From positions 5,169,775 through 5,225,766 of the forward strand of contig NC_049983.1 in NCBI RefSeq assembly GCF_000003815.2: a stretch of DNA of 55,992 nucleotides, in the 5' to 3' direction. Of this stretch, positions 13,101 through 23,775 are shown one piece after another. Below the pieces are notes generated by a model, which saw nothing but the letters and a program-made list of their open reading frames with translations, was not told where the DNA came from and ran no database searches. The DNA comes from Branchiostoma floridae. Lineage: Eukaryota; Chordata; Leptocardii; Amphioxiformes; Branchiostomatidae. Position 1 is the first letter of the stretch, and each line of letters starts with the position of its first letter. A program made the translations under genes and the position numbers.

Positions 13101-13617
13101 TTAGGTTAGAAGCATGTATTAGCTGTTTTTCTCCAATGCGAGCATTTCCTCTGGCATAATATACTATAGAGTGAACCTGATGGTATAGTATAATTACATG
13201 ACCAGGTCCAAAAACCAAGTAGATGTAGGTTTTGTTAGAACTCGCAATACTATAGGTACGGTATTGTGTGCGAGTGACTTGACTACTCGGAAAACATTAT
13301 GCATTTTCGTGAAAATGTTTCCTTTTTAGTTTATCATTCAATTGATATTCGAGGGAAATTGAAAGCAATTGTCGAACAAATCAACTCCAGAAGCATGTGT
13401 TATTTTCTAGAATGCAACTTTCGGTTGCTTGCGGCAGGTAGGGCTATAATTGAAAATGAAAAGGAAAAGACTATGAATATGAAAGAAAACCGTGCATAGG
13501 TAAGACAGAAGCGAGCAGAAATGTACCTGTTGTTGCCGAACCGGGCCGCCAGACAGGTTTTCCCCACTCCTGGGTCGCCTGTCATGATGATCTTGAAGTT
13601 CAGCGAGGGTTCCTCCA
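10195..13617 (-). other. Rab11-like GTPase module (exons 8-11, residues 397-592)
   Basis: Guanine-nucleotide motifs: P-loop GDPGVGKT (409-416), switch I PTIGIEF (433-439, including the Rab F1 signature), KAQVWDTSGQ (452-461, DxxG and catalytic Q461 present), NKGD (515-518), ETSA (543-546). VVYDIT, NIVIMLVGNK and NVETAFERLISEVY align without gaps to the Rab11 group. Switch I is full length. Differences from an ordinary Rab: proline at the P-loop position equal to Ras G12, serine for alanine in WDTAGQ, and FCPGA where Rabs have YYRGA. The tail after helix 5 is acidic and serine-rich with no CC, CXC or CAAX ending, so no prenylation is expected. The four exons are contiguous in phase, and M396 is split across the exon 7/8 junction. 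Confidence 0.9.
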
Positions 13618-16600
13618 CTAGAAGATACAAGACGCGTCAAATACAGTAACTCGGCCTACTTTCAAATTCAAAGTCATTAGAAAAGTACTTTTGTTATTGG
13701 CTTGTCATATACTTGAAAATGATTAGAAAATAGTTCAGCTGAAAGTATAAGAGCCGTCGACTCACTGATGTTATAGGACATGGTGATGGGGTCCATGGTG
13801 GCTGACACGTGACTTCCTGCCACACTGCTGACGTCAGACACATCTGTGCACACGCAGAGCAACGTCATCATTTACACAGAAAAGGATAAAAGTTTTTTCT
13901 TCACCAGCAGGTGTACTAACTGTAGTGCTTAGCTTTCCACCGCTGGGAAACACATGGACATTATTACTCACAACTCGTATTATGGAGTAAAATGAAAAAT
14001 GCAAACGAACAAACGGACAAACAAACCATCTTGTTGAAAGTCTATCCTCTGCAATATCTCCTGCTCTCTTACTAAGTCCAGGTTGCCATACCGGAAGTAG
14101 TCACTAGCTGCCGGATATAGAGGCTCAGGACACGTGACCGCCTTAACTCTAGAAATGACGATAAGAAATGTAAGAAGTATAAGCCATCTCCCAGCACAGC
14201 ACATGCATCATGCATAATAATTCTCCCCTAAGTAAATGAATGCCGTACTCCGTGCCTATGTCTTGTATGTGGAGGGGGTGGGGGTGGGTCAGTCTAGCTG
14301 TGTGAGCGTGCGCGTGAGCGTGTGTGCGTGTTTGTGTGTTCGCATCGGCATCGATCTTTTCTATAGTCCGTCCATTACTTTGAAATGAAATCTGAGACCT
14401 CTACCACAAGAGTGCTTCAAGTGCCTATACTATACACCAGACGGCCTCTGTTCATGATAGCACTGAAACAGTACTCACCTGTCACATAAGGCAACTGCAG
14501 TCTGGAAGAGGAAAAACCAAACATCGGTCAGCACACAAAAGAAGAAATACACGAGAAGAAATATACGTGAACAGTTTCATCAGGTTAGCTTTATCATACC
14601 CTACCAACACACCAAGTGTGGAACCAAACCAACCAGCCGTACTTGAGTTATCTTGTTGACAGACAGACACACACACACACACACACACAGGCACACAAAC
14701 GATAGTGAAAATATCCATGAAAATCCTTCATGAATATTTCATTGAGGTAATAACGTTATAATCTACCTTCGTATGAATTTGACTAGTGGGTAAGTTAAAT
14801 CAAATTTTTCCGGAGAATACTGAAAAGGGGTGAATCATTACCTGTAGAAACGTGGCCTGGTCCTCTTCCTTCAGGATCATCCCACTGTAAGCAACAACGC
14901 CGATCCCCTCGTCCATGCGCATGCGCAGAGACGCCATCTGTTTCATCAGTGCTCGTAACTTGGAGTTTCTCTCTCTGCAAAGTCAGCGGAAATCTCGTGG
15001 TTCAATTGTTACCATGACTCATCTAGTATCACATCAGCAGTTAGTTGCATTTGACCGCAATGGCATAATATTTAAAAAAAGAGTTTTCCTGCAATTTTGA
15101 TGCCCCTTGTCTGGAGCGATAGTGTGTTTCCTGTGCATACCGAGTCTATTTAGGTTTACAATCGGAGACTGCACTCTCAAGTTTAGCGACCATCCCATCC
15201 ATAGCATCATTCTGAAGCGAAATAACTGCATATAGGGTGAGAGGATAACCCTTCAGCTGCAAGATCATCTGAGTTTTGTTTCTTCCACTTCTCTAATTTG
15301 TTGATTAGAGGGGAAAACATCATTTTTATGTTAAAAGCAATGCGCAATATTAGGCATTTTCGCGTAGGTTGAAACAATAAGAATAATCATAAGCCAAAAA
15401 TAATTGAAACTATTTTTCTCGGCAGAAACGACTGATGCCGCCAGAAGGAGACGAAAACCTATTACTACAGTTCTTGAACCATCTACGGCTCGTGGAATTA
15501 CAACTTCGCTTACACAACACCACAGAGGTCAGTTGAGGTCAAAGTGCCGGTTTACATTCAACGCTAAATAGCTTGGGCCGAAATAAAATTTTCACCCAAA
15601 ATACTTCTTTCGCTTTTCAGCCATGTCATTTCGTAGCAGATCATGATATATTTGAGTTCAAAGCTTGGCCCTCCAAACCCTGTCGTCATTTAATATTTGC
15701 CGTGCACTGCCGTCAGCGAAGAACTTCACTGCGCACTGTTCTTCTTACCTGTCAATCTTGTCCGTCAGGTAGTCCTTCTTCTTTTGTAGAGTAGAGATAA
15801 GCGAATCTATCTCCTCCACTGCCACCTCTTTGTGCTTCTTGGCGTTCTCCTGCAAGAGATGAAGTGAAATAAATTTTACATAATACTAGTGGTATCTCGC
15901 CTTGGCAAACTACTGGTATGTGGCTATCTAAGCAAATCAGCATACCGTTGAAGTTAACGTTGTACCAGTCTATTGTGATGCCAATAGCCACGTATGCCTG
16001 TGAATCCTGGAAAAGCACTGCAGAGATAACAAAATCACTCGATACCTTCCAACGTAAATGCCTCATGACAATCCTAGGCATCTCCTGGCGTGACCACGTC
16101 ACAAATGAAGAGCTCTTGCGAAAAGGTAATGTGCCGCCAGCCAGTGAGATAGTCAGAAAAAAATATTAAGATTTGTCGGGCATGTTTGGCGCCTATCCGA
16201 CGAAAGAACAACAAAAACAGCTATGTCATGGGCTCCTAAGGCTACCCGCCCCAGGGGCAGGCCTGCCCTATCATGATACAAAAAATGAAACGGTTCTATC
16301 GGTTAGGTCTGGAAATCCGACAGCAAACGACAGGAAACGGTTTGCATTTTGCGTTCATGATGCAAACTTGCAAACCGTTTCCGTTCCTTGAAAAGGCAAG
16401 GTAATGCGACCTCTGACCCCTGAGGTTGTTGTGATCTTGCCCAAACTTGTACTTCTGTGTCAGATTATTGGTCTTTGATCGAAATTGAACCAATGTCTTA
16501 CTGTATTCGAAGATGGGTTCTGTTATGACCTTGAAAATGCCTCTGAAAACATTGTGGTCCCGATATATGCCATGCTATGACATTTCCACTGGATCTCCTG

Positions 16601-19413
16601 ATACATTCCCCTTGCGATATCAGGACTGCTGGCTCCTCATTCGACTAGGAGGCGGTCCAATAATAAGAGCGAATTTTACGATTGAAAACACGGCCGAAAC
16701 ACCCGAATGACAGGTTAATATTGTACTTTTCCCCCGTGGCGCCACCAAATATGAACGCACATGCCCGGATGTAAAACGGATCGCGCCGCTTTTGCGTTCA
16801 TGATACAAATTCGCAATTCCGGATAAGGAAGAAACCGTTTCAATACTACCTCGCGAGGAGGTTCCGAACAAACCGTTTCCTATCGCTTCAGATCCGTTTC
16901 GGACCGTCCATGATGACAAAACTTATCCGTTTCAGCTGGCCTAACCGATAGTAACCGATAGAACCGTTTCATTTTTTGTATCATGAACGGGGCCTAAGGT
17001 GGACCATCTTAACTGACGAAAGGGAAATGGGTTCTAAAGATACTCGACGAATTTCAGAGATAAAGAACGAATCATCTCACTTTTTGTTTACTGTGTCGTC
17101 TTCTAAGTCATACTTTTACGTGTTACACTATATCTTAATTATTTAAAAAATGGGAGAAAACAACAAACCAGTGACACTGTGAATGAACCCCACAGTGACG
17201 CAAGCTTAACGCAAGTGCAGTGACATACCACCTTTAGGCACAGACCAGCTTGTCATGGTATTAGACGAGTTCCCGAGGAATTTTGATAACCAAATCTCAC
17301 TGACCAGTGACCACAATAAATGCTGGCCACGTTGATTCGATTATACGGATGACATTGATATTCTTTCGGAATCCCCAAATCCCAAAACATTTGTTGGAAA
17401 TGGCCAAAATTGATGCGTTTGCGAATGTCATCCACATGATCGCATCAGCATGGTCTTATTACTAAAACTAGCCATTAATAATCATGTGGCAGTCTACAAG
17501 ACATTATGTATCATATTACTATATCGCAACCATCTCCTTCAACACAGCAACAGTTAAACCTAACATGGTTGGTCACGGCACCATGTTCATGTAGCCTTGA
17601 AGTCGTACCTCTAGCGTCTCGCACTTGATCTGCAGCTCCTTGATGAAGTCTTCCTGCTCGTTAATGCTCTGTGCGAGCGCCTCCAGACGACTCCCCATGT
17701 ACTCCTGGTAGGGACAAGGGAATCAGAAGGTGATCCGCAGGACTTGAAGACATAATGTACTCCAGAGGAGAGTCTTATGTTCTAAAAGACCACATCTTCA
17801 TGAACACAACATCGACTTTTGTAAATGAACCATTTATAATCCAGTAACTGAGCATTGCCCCTTCATGCAGACCCATGGAGGGTGATGCATGATGATAATA
17901 ATCATGTATTGGTTCCTCTGGGATAATTGCTGAACTTCCGGGTCAATTTTTGGTCAAATATATGAAAGAATTACGTTGCTAAAGATGGAAAAGACGAACA
18001 ACTTTTCACACACACGCTACAATCACTGTTTTCAAGATCGGACCTAGATTTCCTAAGATCGCTCCTTTTTTACGAAGGCATTTTTTTCCATGTTTCAATG
18101 GGGCGATTGGCAAAGACCAAAATCCCATTGTTGACCAAAAAGCAAGTGACAAATAAAGTTACTAAAACCATAATTTGTCAAAAAAAGTGTCATTGTGTAA
18201 CATTGCAGAAGTAATCTTCAAGATCAGCCAAGTACATATATGTCTCTTAAGAGCGCACCAGTTAAAGTTTGTCCAATTGCTGTTCGAAATACATGTTACA
18301 CCTATATCTGGAGGGTAATAGGGAAGGGTGGGGGTGTTATTCTTTATCATGCAACTGATGCCTTGTCCAAGTTCAATATCAAGTGGTCGATACAATTAAC
18401 GTTGCGTTTGGGGATTCAGAAAATTTACTAGCAGAATTGGAACACAGTATGCCTTTAAAGTGCTAATGTCACCAAAGTTAAACAGTTCTTGATTACTTTC
18501 AACCGTATTATGCGATGAACATAGCCGATACAACATATACACCCTTCTGATGTTATTGAACATAGAACCTTACAAACCATACTTCTAGTTCTTGATTCCT
18601 ACCACCGGATAATCAAGTGTTAATTTCCGCCTGTGATGTCATAGTTAACACGGCAGCCGATTCATAATTAGGAACTGTCGTATTTATGTCATTGGTAATA
18701 AGAGCGTCTAAGTGCTGTAGTTCAAGTCCAAGATATACTACACCGCAACTTGGTACTGTAGTTAAGATGAAAATACAAACCTTGAGTTCTTGATACTCCT
18801 GTGCGACTGCGCGGACCTGGTGCTCAGAGTGTTTCCCTACCAGCTTACACAGCGAGCAGATGACGCATGCGCAGTTGGTGCAGTAGAGGTTTGCCTTCTC
18901 CTCCTTGTGTTCCCCACACGTGATGGTGCTCGGCAGGCCCTGGCGCGGCAGCCCAACATCAGTCACCTTGTGCTTCTTGAACCCTCGGCGCGAATGAACC
19001 GACTTCAAACACTCCTCACAAAACGCCAGGTCACAGGAGACGCACTTCTTCACCGCCTTGGCGGCAGGGGTTTGCTCGCAAACCTCGCAGTCCTTGTCCG
19101 TCTCAATTTCTACGTCTGCCTCCAGGTCCACACCCCGGACCCGCGCGATGATCTTCTGCAGCGCGATGTTCGGTCTCAGTCGGTCGATTCCCCGCTCGTC
19201 GAACACGACTTCCTCCCGGCAGGACGGACAGCGCAGCCGCTTCTTCATGTCTTCTTTCTCGCTCTTCTTCCCCTTACGGGACACCAGGCACTGCTTGGCG
19301 AGGGCGTCCTCGATACACCGGGTACACAGGCTGTGCTGACAGGGCAGCACCAGCGGGTCGGACGGTAACCTGTGGCACGCTGGGCACGACAGCTCTTTCA
19401 AAAGGGCATCCAT
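10195..19413 (-). CDS. TRIM (RING/B-box/coiled-coil) protein fused to a Rab11-like GTPase
   Basis: Spliced minus-strand gene of 592 codons plus stop. Exons: 18781-19413, 17609-17704, 15749-15849, 14842-14974, 14479-14501, 14027-14148, 13766-13843, 13527-13617, 12804-12920, 11493-11682, 10195-10389. Every intron is GT-AG, every junction keeps frame, and the exons total 1779 nt (593 codons). Order: RING (10-65), B-box 1 (109-148), B-box 2 (166-198), coiled coil (about 205-330), linker (330-396), Rab GTPase (about 400-575), short acidic tail ending SDVDSMFD. Known family roles: TRIM modules act as E3 ubiquitin ligases; Rab11 relatives control endosomal recycling. A GTP-switched E3 acting on membranes is inference. 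The ATG at 19413 has A at -3 and G at +4. The only analogue I know of in layout is TRIM23 (TRIM plus ARF). The main uncertainty is a missed small exon, or two genes merged by my splicing, though phase agreement argues against both. Confidence 0.88.
12392..12612. mobile_element. MITE of the GGCCATGTTGATT family
   Basis: Left end aggccatgctaattcgatta; the right end, read in reverse, is aggccattttgattcgacct. The interior keeps the family motif of a tggatgac block followed by gggaacc. Sits in intron 9 of the TRIM-Rab gene. Confidence 0.55.
14590..14755 (+). repeat. Copy of the repeat tail seen at 5300-5455, with an (AC)n run
   Basis: The stretch from accaacacaccaagtgtgga through tgagttatcttgttgacaga matches 5305-5370 closely. 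In both places it runs into a microsatellite (AC here, CAGA there) and then a cattgaggta / catggaggta terminus. This marks an insertion of the same element family in intron 4 of the TRIM-Rab gene. Confidence 0.6.
15900..16265 (+). pseudogene. LINE reverse-transcriptase C-terminal remnant
   Basis: Inside intron 2 of the TRIM-Rab gene, opposite strand. The translation includes YQSIVMPIATYACESW, a gap, then TFQRKCLMTILGISWRDHVT, the typical region after the RT palm in non-LTR elements. One frameshift near 16166 moves it to a frame reading RFVGHVWRLSDERTTKTAMS and then GRPALS. It is broken on both sides and cannot encode a working enzyme. Clade assignment (RTE/Jockey/CR1) is uncertain. Confidence 0.75.
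16271..16986. mobile_element. Non-autonomous DNA transposon with 35-bp perfect terminal inverted repeats
   Basis: Left arm 16271-16305 begins tcatgatacaaaaaatgaaa and is exactly repeated in reverse at 16952-16986. The interior repeats shorter inverted pieces of the same motif (around 16330-16385 and 16795-16930). No protein is encoded. It abuts the LINE remnant at 16265, so it probably inserted into it. Superfamily is unclear because the target duplication is not clean; GGCC just outside both arms hints at PIF/Harbinger. Confidence 0.75.
17325..17455. mobile_element. Short MITE of the GGCCATGTTGATT family
   Basis: Inverted ends: ggccacgttgattcgattat on the left and the reverse-complementary cgcatcagcatggtc on the right, with paired tacggatgacat / atgtcatccaca inside. 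Related copies lie at 12392-12612 and 27721-28065, with fragments near 7716, 10995, 36090 and 48320. It lies in intron 2 of the TRIM-Rab gene. Confidence 0.6.
17705..18780 (-). other. Intron 1 of the TRIM-Rab gene
   Basis: About 1.1 kb between the RING/B-box exon and the first coiled-coil exon, bounded by GTTTGT and CCAG. Reading continues open for 55 codons past the donor (to 18613), which would give a truncated TRIM if the intron were retained. I see no mobile-element hallmark in it. Confidence 0.6.
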
Positions 19414-19536
19414 TTTGTCCCGAAATGTTTGGGATTCTGTCCTTTTGCAAGTGTCGGCAATTTGTAGCTGCTGACGGTAAAAAGCCTTAATTCTCAGTGG
19501 ATTTGAGTTGAATCCAGATGAAGTGCGTCGTTACCT
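19414..19536 (-). other. Probable 5' UTR part of the first coding exon of the TRIM-Rab gene
   Basis: On the minus strand a pyrimidine-rich tract ending in ttctgttcatag precedes position 19536 and looks like a splice acceptor. The transcript would then read about 120 nt of leader before the ATG at 19413. An upstream non-coding first exon, and so the promoter, would lie at higher coordinates; I could not place it. Confidence 0.4.
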
Positions 19537-20241
19537 ATGAACAGAAAATAAACCGTATGTTCACGAAGCGCGTACATTTAAGAGTGTGTGTCAGACCTAG
19601 GGACACATCTTCTGTTTCAGGTTGAAACGACAGGGAGTCGGGGAATAGAAAAACTTGTGGACAGTTCGACAGCTGGCAATTGACATAAAACTTGCGATCT
19701 AACGTTTACGTCTGAGTGATGAAAGAGAATTCCTGTTTTCAACACACACGCTGTTGGGGGAACAAGTCAGTTTGAAAAGAATATGTATATCTCATATTAA
19801 TATTGTGAAGACCTCGCGTTCTTTTCTCAGTATTTTAGGTACTTGTACATGTGATGTACTCGTGATTGTAAAATGTTAATCTGCAATATAATGTTGAAAA
19901 TGCCAGCCTCCCGATGCACTTCAGTTTTAGATATCTAAATTTCCCTTGGCCGAAATCATAAGACGTGCCCCACACAAAAACAATTCTCCTCACTGAAAAG
20001 ACTCTGACCAAAATTACCCTCCTTGTTGCGGCATGTCACTTCGGGGCCACCTTTGGACGATTGCATCTATTGTATATCCCAGGCCACTCGGGTTCATTTG
20101 TGGACTGACTCAGTGACCGGGTTATACACGTTATCAGTTCCATCACAGATCTGACATACACGCAACTAAACAGACATCCTGTCTGGTCACATGATTAGTG
20201 AGAAAAGGGAACGAAAATGTGCTGACAGCCTTCTTCGCAAA

Positions 20242-20506
20242 CTCCTAGGAGCAACGCGTTTACTAGTATTTATTTTTCGGGGTGGGAGTTTATTCGAGAT
20301 TTTCAACACGGACCAGGTTCTCTACTGCTGGGAGGGGAGTCTCCTCGGGCACGCTCATGGCGATTGTCCTCTCACGGGCCCGACTGGAGGCAATGCCGTC
20401 CTAGGAGCAGCATCTCCCATCTCCATCTCCCAGCGTTAGAGAACCTGTCTAATATGGAAAATCGCGAGTCAGAGCCCCCATTTCTAAAACACCGACGCTC
20501 CTAGAA
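20242..20506. mobile_element. Small MITE with CTAGGAGC ends
   Basis: Left end cctaggagcaacgcgtttac; the right end in reverse is ctaggagcgtcggtgtttta. The complementarity continues imperfectly for about 50 bp (gggtgggagttt / gggggctctgac, cgagattttc / cgcgattttc). It lies about 0.8 kb upstream of the TRIM-Rab start. Confidence 0.55.
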
Positions 20507-20730
20507 GTCTGCGGAGGAGACTAGCATAAAGGTTCAATGCGACAGAGGACAGATTTGATATGACGTGTTGTATGTTCAATAGTTTTCTGTAATCATGTTA
20601 CAACAATGTACGACTGGGACTAAGAAGAGCAGCAGATTGAAACATCTGTTTAAAACATATGGAAGATTATGAAATTTTGGTAAAATTACGTCGTGCGGGT
20701 GACTTCAGAGTATGACGTTAGACATAACAA

Positions 20731-21957
20731 GAGCTTCTAAAAAAAGCTAGTCTTTCGCTTACTTATATTGTGTAGGTAAAAATGTTTGGCATAGTTTGGT
20801 CAAGCGTGGGTGCCAAGTCTGCAACGTTGGCAGCTCTGGCACAGTTTGGTCAAGTGCTAGGTTATATAACTGTTTAGTAAGGTAGTGGTTCTCACAGAGT
20901 ATATTTTACTTGAACTGTATAATAACACAACTGCATGAATGATGTTAACTTTATTCGGATTGTTTCGCTGTTAAGAACGGCTCTGTTACAGTACAACAGG
21001 GTTTTATGAAAGTGCACTGTAGTAATCAAATTTATCAGTAGATGTGTCCTGAATTTCTGCAAGAACAAACAAAGTATTGTCACCATAAACAACATAAAAT
21101 ATTAACATGGCATATACAGTAATGGAAATATTTTTTTTTAATGGCAAGATCATGTGAAAGGTAGATATTTTAAACTAAAACAGGTCCGTGGTATGTTTAC
21201 TGGAACGTTTCGTTTCTTTTAGTAACGCAATTATGCTTTTACTTGACGGAGTCGTGACGTCACGCGTCAGACGTCGAGCTCGGTCAGAATCTTTCCTTTC
21301 GAAATTATAAATTAAATGTGGGTAATTCTATTTTCAACGCATCCGAGGGCTACTATTTTGCTGAAAGAAGTTTGTTACACGAAAATAGCCTGAAATTTCT
21401 TAGAGTAAGAAATTTCCGAATACGCCCCCCTCCCACACCATGTCAGATGCGGCGCACGCATCTTACACAATTCTAGATTTTGTAGCGGTGATTTTCCATA
21501 AAACAAAGTAAATCACATGTCAAACTGTTCTCTACAATGTCTGTTTTATTATAACCAAACAGCGAACATGTTAGTTTATAAATTGTATACAATCTTACGA
21601 AGAAATCCTCACCGTTCACATCCGTCTCTGCAAATTCCTGCTTATAAGCCATGCAGAAACCAAGCAGCACATTCATGGTAGGCCGATACGTATGTCATAA
21701 CGTTACATACCGTCGAATCTGCAGGGTAGAATATCTCGCTAGCACGATATGGCATGGACCGCAAACCAAGCAGCACATTCATGGTAGGCCGATACGTATG
21801 TCATAACGTTACATACCGTCGAATCTGCAGGGTAGAATATCTCGCTAGCACGGTATGGCATGGTCGACCCGGACGGACGGACGGACAGACAGACGGACAG
21901 AAATCTAATATCGGTCTGATTGCCTTTCGCCGCGGAAGCGCGGCGAAAGACAAAAAA
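20731..21957. mobile_element. 1.2-kb dispersed element, copy A
   Basis: Closely matches 46822-48030 in the same orientation over nearly its whole length. It starts gagcttctaaaaaaagctag and ends in a hairpin cgccgcggaagcgcggcg followed by aaagacaaaaa. Inner tctttcgc and gcgaaaga near the two ends suggest short inverted termini. A 105-bp stretch (accaagcagcacattcatgg...) is tandemly duplicated at 21658-21865. A 67-codon minus-strand frame (21473-21676) is kept in both copies, probably only because the copies are similar. Confidence 0.8.
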
Positions 21958-22280
21958 ACAAAAAGAGGGCTCGGGCGACTTGGCGAGTATAGCATATCTA
22001 CGACATTCCGGGCACTGTGAAGATGATGTCATAAAACGCTGTGGCTATTGACACACTCAGTGTGCCAATGGCCAAACAGGCTATTGACACACCGAGATGC
22101 CAGTCAGCCAATCAGAGCTTGTAACATGCCTTTCCGGCAATATTTTACACAAGCAATAGTTGATTAGACATTGCTCGGAAGATTAGACATTGGAATCTTT
22201 GAATCTTGGAATGAACGGACGTATTCAAGTTATGCCCTACATTTGGATACCTGTTAATACAGCCTTCACCGTGTATGCTT

Positions 22281-22357
22281 GGCGTAGCGTAGTGGATAGA
22301 GCGTTGACCCGGGAATTCATGATAGCAGCTCCGACCCGGTTCGAGTCCGCGCCGGAG
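22281..22357 (+). other. tRNA-derived (SINE-like) sequence with A and B boxes
   Basis: tagcgtagtggatagagcg fits a pol III A box/D arm and ggttcgagtcc is a perfect B box. The T stem pairs with one mismatch, but no 7-nt anticodon loop can be placed and the acceptor stem is weak. A T-rich run (tttttttaatttttttttt) follows. More likely a SINE head than a working tRNA gene. Confidence 0.65.
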
Positions 22358-22498
22358 TTTTTTTAATTTTTTTTTTCAATTTTTCTTGTCCCTTTTTAAA
22401 CATCCATTTGATATAAGAATATTTTATATATAAACAACTTTTAAAGTTTCTGTTAACAATATAAACCAAAAATAACACTGACCACAAAACATGTCATA

Positions 22499-22652
22499 NN
22501 NNNNNNNNNNNNNNNNNNNNNNNNNNNNNNNNNNNNNNNNNNNNNNNNNNNNNNNNNNNNNNNNNNNNNNNNNNNNNNNNNNNNNNNNNNNNNNNNNNNN
22601 NNNNNNNNNNNNNNNNNNNNNNNNNNNNNNNNNNNNNNNNNNNNNNNNNNNN
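22499..22652. other. Assembly gap (154 N)
   Basis: 154 N within the palindrome-bounded element at 22043-23023. Confidence 0.98.
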
Positions 22653-23699
22653 TCGGTAAACACAGCTGAAAACGTGTTCCTAACCGATCCAACATGGCTG
22701 CCATGATCACATGCGGTGACAGTATATCTAGCACCCTATATGATAGCAGATTCCGATGTATAAAATTGTGCTGTAAACACGTGAAAAAGATCGTATTTTG
22801 GGTTGATAATGGACACAGGATACCATTTGTATTTTTCAGAGTGTTGATTGTCAAATATAATCGTAAGATTTCCTCATTTTAGTGGTTTCTAGCACTGGGT
22901 GTGTCAATAGCCTAAACAGGCTATCGCCACACTGAGTGTGTCTATAGCCTAAACAGGCTATCGACACACTCAGTGTGTCAATAGCCTGTTTAGGCTATTG
23001 ACACACTGGGTGTGTCAATAGCCTCGCTCGTCATAAAATCATAGTTGAAATACATGTATAGCCAGCAGCGAGAAAAAACTTTTCAAAAACGTAACTGTAC
23101 CATTTTAACGGTGGTCACCACTTATCAAGCACAAGACAACAAAATAGACGCCTTCTGTTGAAATACCAATTCATACCGGAGACGCATCCCCGTCTTGTAA
23201 TTAGCTATACGAAAGGGTATGTCACCCCGTAAGGGGCGGTATAACCCCGTCGTGTGTAAACATGTGCGAATATAATATGTTTGATCACGTCGACCGATGA
23301 TGATGATGATGATGAATTCATACCAACCTTACAAAAAGACCACAAGAAAAAAAGGCTCCCTTAGAAGCCATATCTAGTGTGAACTCATACGAAGTGTGAA
23401 AGGGGCCAAACATGTAACTTACTCACAATATCCGCAAGAGCCCATAGGGTAGCAACACTATCGCGCGTACACACTACATGTATTTGTTACTAGTAACAGT
23501 TTCCCTGCGTTGTGTACACTACTGACCGAATAGTTTACATAAGGCCTACCCCCAAGCCAAACATGCTATTGACAAAGCGTCTTTTAATGACGCTATAAAC
23601 CCAGCCATGTGGCGGAATGTACATAAAGTACCCAAACCCAAACCAAATACAAATCTTACCACGATGAACTCTCTCTCTTTCCTGTCTCTCTAATACGCT

Positions 23700-23775
23700 C
23701 GCACGCACGCACACATACACACAGACACATGCGCACACACAAGCAAACACAGCCACACGCACACGCGCACACAGA
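23700..23775 (+). repeat. CA-rich microsatellite
   Basis: Degenerate (CA)n with CG and AG interruptions (cacgcacgcacacatacaca). Confidence 0.9.

Larger units (their letters stand above)
14027..19413 (-). other. TRIM module of the fusion gene (exons 1-6, residues 1-370)
   Basis: Exon 1 carries all zinc ligands. RING: C10, C13, C25, H27, C30, C33, C62, C65, with a lysine/glutamate-rich insertion of about 20 residues before C62. B-box 1: C109, C112, C124, C127, C132, C135, H140, H148. B-box 2: C166, H169, C178, C181, C186, C189, H195, H198. All three fingers look intact, so E3 activity is plausible. Exons 2-4 encode heptad-like charged helices, for example SRLEALAQSINEQEDFIKEL and KEVAVEEIDSLISTLQKKKD. 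Exon 5 is a 23-nt micro-exon (TAVALCD plus two bases). Exon 6 (residues 330-369) leads into the linker and matches no domain I recognise. No PRY-SPRY, NHL or fibronectin domain follows; that C-terminal place is taken by the GTPase. Confidence 0.88.
22043..23023. mobile_element. Element bounded by palindromic GGCTATTGACACAC repeats
   Basis: Begins ggctattgacacactcagtg and ends with the reverse gtgtgtcaatagcc. The right side (22897-23023) is a chain of nested palindromes alternating gtgtgtcaatagcc and ggctattgacacac, joined by taaacagg / cctgttta. The interior holds a tRNA-like promoter (22281-22357) and a gap. Target duplication not seen. Confidence 0.65.

Noticed and set aside
18613-18780. 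Continuation of the RING exon to a stop at 18613
   Set aside because: A GTTTGT donor at 18780 joins in phase to coiled-coil exons; the read-through has no family resemblance. It remains possible as an intron-retention form.
18790-19368. 192-codon plus-strand frame
   Set aside because: Shadow of the GC-rich RING/B-box exon on the opposite strand; no domain.
21473-21676. Conserved 67-codon minus frame as a gene
   Set aside because: It is shared only with the second copy of the same transposable element, with no known domain and changes not clearly biased to third positions.
22281-22357. Functional tRNA gene
   Set aside because: The B box is perfect, but no anticodon arm can be placed and it lies inside a repeat element.
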